A stretch of DNA of 8,007 bases from an uncultured Clostridia bacterium. Its GTDB lineage: Bacteria; Bacillota; Clostridia; TANB77; CAG-508. The notes beneath the pieces were generated by a model. The model was not told where the DNA came from. It did not search any database and saw nothing but the letters and a program-made list of their open reading frames with translations. Location: the NCBI GenBank assembly GCA_944388635.1, contig CALXJN010000051.1, forward strand, positions 1-8,007. The letters run 5' to 3'. The translations under genes were made by a program, and so were the position numbers. Every line of letters begins with the position of its first letter. Within the stretch, counting starts at the first letter, position 1. Positions 6,574 through 8,007 of this stretch are shown piece after piece.

Positions 6574-7758
6574 ATGAATATAGCAGTAATAAAATTAAAA
6601 GACATAATAAAATATGCAATAGTTTTTATAACAATAATTGCTATATTAATTATAGGAATAAATATGCTAAAAAAAGAAGAAATAAATGAAGAAAAATCAA
6701 AAACTAGTTTTTTTGATTTTATAAAAAATTCTTCTTTTTTATTTTGCCTAAAAATGGAAATGCCAATTATTTCAAGTAGCAGTGACGTGGTATTAACAAA
6801 TGTGGATATAAACACATCTAAAAATATTCTAGGTACAGAACTTTCAATAATGGATAGCTTAAAGGAAAAAGAAAACACAAATCAAATAGAAAATGTTGCG
6901 AAAAATGAGAATACAAAAAATGAAATTAAAGAAAATGAAGTTTCAAATAATGAAATTAAGGAAGAAAAAACTGAAAACAACGCACCAGAAGGGAAGCTTG
7001 TAACTGAAGTAATTTCTGAGAATAATATAAAAGCAAGTTTTACAAATGAAGGCAATAATGTACAGATAAATAATCAAACAGATTATGATTTAACAGATAT
7101 AATAAATAATCCAAGTTATGAAATTACAAACAAAAATAAATTTGTAATTTACCACACACATACTTGTGAAAGTTATACATCGAGCGAAAAATATAGCTAT
7201 GAAATGACAGGAAATTATAGGACTACAGATTTAAACTTTACTGTCTCAAGAGTTGCAGATGAGCTTGCAAAATGTCTTGAGGGATACGGCAAAACGGTTG
7301 TACATGATAAAACGTATCATGATTATCCAGCATATAATGGCTCTTATGGAAGGTCACTCAAAACTATGCAAAAAGTGTTAGAAACAAATAAAGATGCGGA
7401 AATTGCAATAGATTTACACAGAGATGCTGTACGGAAGCAGTAATGAATATGGACCAAAAGTAAAAATTGGAGATGATATGTGTGCACAAGTCATGTTTGT
7501 TATAGGTACAGACGGTTCTGGACTATATCATCCCAATTGGAGAAAGAATTTGAGCTTTGCAATAAAGGTACAACAAAAAGCAAATGAAATGTATCCACGG
7601 GCTATTTAGACCAATTATTGTTAGAACATCAAGGTATAATCAGCATTTGACAACGGCAACGACTATAATAGAGGTAGGGGCAACGCGGAAATACACTTGA
7701 TGAATGCTTAAACAGCATGAAATACTTAGCAAAAGTATTTGCAGAAGTAACTAAGTAG
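6574..7758 (+). CDS. spoIIP: Stage II sporulation protein P, needs three +1 shifts at CGG codons
   Basis: Membrane-anchored cell-wall amidase/endopeptidase which, with SpoIID and SpoIIM, thins septal peptidoglycan during engulfment. Read as 6574-7431, 7433-7597, 7599-7685 and 7687-7758 it is 393 residues. It has a short N-terminus, one membrane segment (about 13-31), and a Lys/Asn/Glu-rich low-complexity linker (about 95-140). The SpoIIP catalytic domain follows: VIYHTHTCESY (191-201, with H194, H196 and E199 likely metal or catalytic residues), AIDLHRDA (278-285), VIGTDGSG with HPNW (about 309-322), YPGLFRP (340-346), RYNQHL (353-358) and IEVGATGNTLDE (364-375). Unshifted translation ends at TAA 7441-7443 after 289 residues, just past DLHRDA. 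Each restored join gives Gly (287, 342, 371) in family context. The likely ribosome site AAAGGA (6555-6560) is 13 bases from the ATG, rather far. The 3' end overlaps the convergent kinase gene. Confidence 0.88.
7432..7434 (+). other. +1 frameshift site 3: first in-frame CGG in spoIIP
   Basis: The zero frame reads GCT GTA CGG AAG CAG TAA. Skipping the C gives GCT GTA GGA AGC AGT AAT, so DLHRDAVGSSNEYG. The next stretch, including IGTDGSG and HPNW, is clearly SpoIIP. The ATG at 7424 in the second frame is a chance codon, not a separate gene start. Confidence 0.78.
7598..7600 (+). other. +1 frameshift site 4: second in-frame CGG in spoIIP
   Basis: The zero frame of this segment reads TAT CCA CGG GCT ATT TAG. 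Skipping the C gives TAT CCA GGG CTA TTT AGA, restoring the conserved SpoIIP motif YPGL-R. As in rel, the family-conserved residue at the join is Gly. Confidence 0.8.
7686..7688 (+). other. +1 frameshift site 5: third in-frame CGG in spoIIP
   Basis: The zero frame reads GCA ACG CGG AAA TAC ACT TGA. Skipping the C gives GCA ACG GGA AAT ACA CTT GAT GAA, restoring the C-terminal EVGATGNTLDE of SpoIIP. The final 23 residues then run to TAG 7756-7758. This is the only site with a G rather than an A before the C. Confidence 0.78.
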
Positions 7759-8007
7759 TTTTTCTACTTCCGAGGCTAGATAAGACTTCTCTCGAAGCAG
7801 CATTTGCAAGAGAGAAAGTTTTATCTACAAAGTTTTCATCAATTTTATTTGTATAAGCAAATTCTCTAACAACCATAGAGAAAAATGCATCTCCAGCACC
7901 AGAAGTATCTGTTGCATTGACTACTATTTCTGGCTTTTTTAATATAGAGATTATATTATTGTTATCATCTCTAAAGAAAAATATTGCTCCTTTTCTGCCT
8001 TTTGTTA
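7751..8007 (-). CDS. PfkB-family carbohydrate kinase, C-terminal part (cut by window edge)
   Basis: The last 84 residues of a ribokinase/PfkB-family sugar kinase, which phosphorylates a sugar or nucleoside with ATP in the cytoplasm. The signature DTSGAGDAFFS is present at partial residues 33-43 (+ strand about 7879-7911), with the catalytic Asp in GAGD. TKGRKGAIFF upstream matches the strand before the ATP-binding region, and the ending SLANAASREVLSSLGSR matches the terminal helix of the family. Substrate cannot be told without the N-terminal lid and sugar-binding residues, which lie beyond the window. The stop (complement of 7751-7753) lies inside the last codons of spoIIP, so the genes converge with an 8-base overlap. 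All four arginines in this part are AGA. Confidence 0.88.
   Translation of the reverse strand, partial: TKGRKGAIFFFRDDNNNIISILKKPEIVVNATDTSGAGDAFFSMVVREFAYTNKIDENFVDKTFSLANAASREVLSSLGSRKTT

Noticed and set aside
7424..7609. Separate 61-codon gene starting at ATG 7424
   Set aside because: Its protein is the middle of SpoIIP, in register with the segments before and after it. The ATG has no ribosome site and falls inside the DLHRDA codons.
1914..7758. Three ordinary pseudogenes (recJ, rel, spoIIP)
   Set aside because: All breaks are the same one-base event at CGG, there is no in-frame stop or second kind of indel, and motifs are well kept after every break. Loss of rel, recJ and spoIIP together, with neighbours intact, is unlikely by decay.
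7775..7820. Inverted repeat around CTTCTCTC / GAGAGAAAG as a terminator
   Set aside because: It lies inside the coding region of the PfkB kinase, pairs imperfectly, and is explained by the conserved protein sequence there.
1..8007. CRISPR array, tRNA or rRNA genes, transposase
   Set aside because: No regularly spaced direct repeats, no cloverleaf-like segment or rRNA signature, and no transposase motif were seen on either strand.

Overview
The window is strongly AT-rich and reads like a chromosome segment of a spore-forming, low-GC Gram-positive bacterium of the Clostridia type. The evidence is the sporulation gene spoIIP, a bifunctional Rel of Bacillus/Clostridium length and layout, a YlbF-family gene, AGGAGG-like ribosome binding sites, and arginine written almost only as AGA/AGG. 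Species or genus cannot be fixed from this sequence.

Layout: 1-121 is a run of four different, back-to-back inverted repeats, followed by a good vegetative promoter (153-181). This drives a GT-B glycosyltransferase (224-1504) and a YlbF-family gene (1519-1854), closed by a terminator-like hairpin (1865-1889). Next comes a tight operon: recJ (1914-3603), relA/spoT-type rel (3623-5816) and a glyoxalase-II-like metallo-beta-lactamase hydrolase (5837-6472). After 101 bases containing promoter-like sequence comes spoIIP (6574-7758). On the minus strand a PfkB-family sugar kinase gene (7751-8007, cut by the window edge) runs towards spoIIP, and the two overlap by 8 bases.

The striking feature is that recJ, rel and spoIIP are each broken in the standard reading, and all five breaks are the same event. 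At each break an in-frame CGG codon is reached, and the family-typical protein resumes if the C is skipped and the next codon is read as GGN (Gly): recJ at 2238, rel at 4580, spoIIP at 7432, 7598 and 7686. I count no other in-frame CGG codon in roughly 2,500 codons, while about 16 out-of-frame CGG trinucleotides in the same genes cause no shift. CGA and CGC are absent as arginine codons, and CGT occurs about four times. The simplest biological reading is that CGG is an unassigned codon in this organism and works as a +1 frameshift signal, with a glycine tRNA (or a quadruplet-reading tRNA) decoding CGGN. With the shifts applied the proteins have normal lengths and motifs: RecJ 562 aa, Rel 730 aa, SpoIIP 393 aa. 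The alternative is a very specific sequencing or assembly artefact that inserts C before GGN codons; it cannot be fully excluded from one window.
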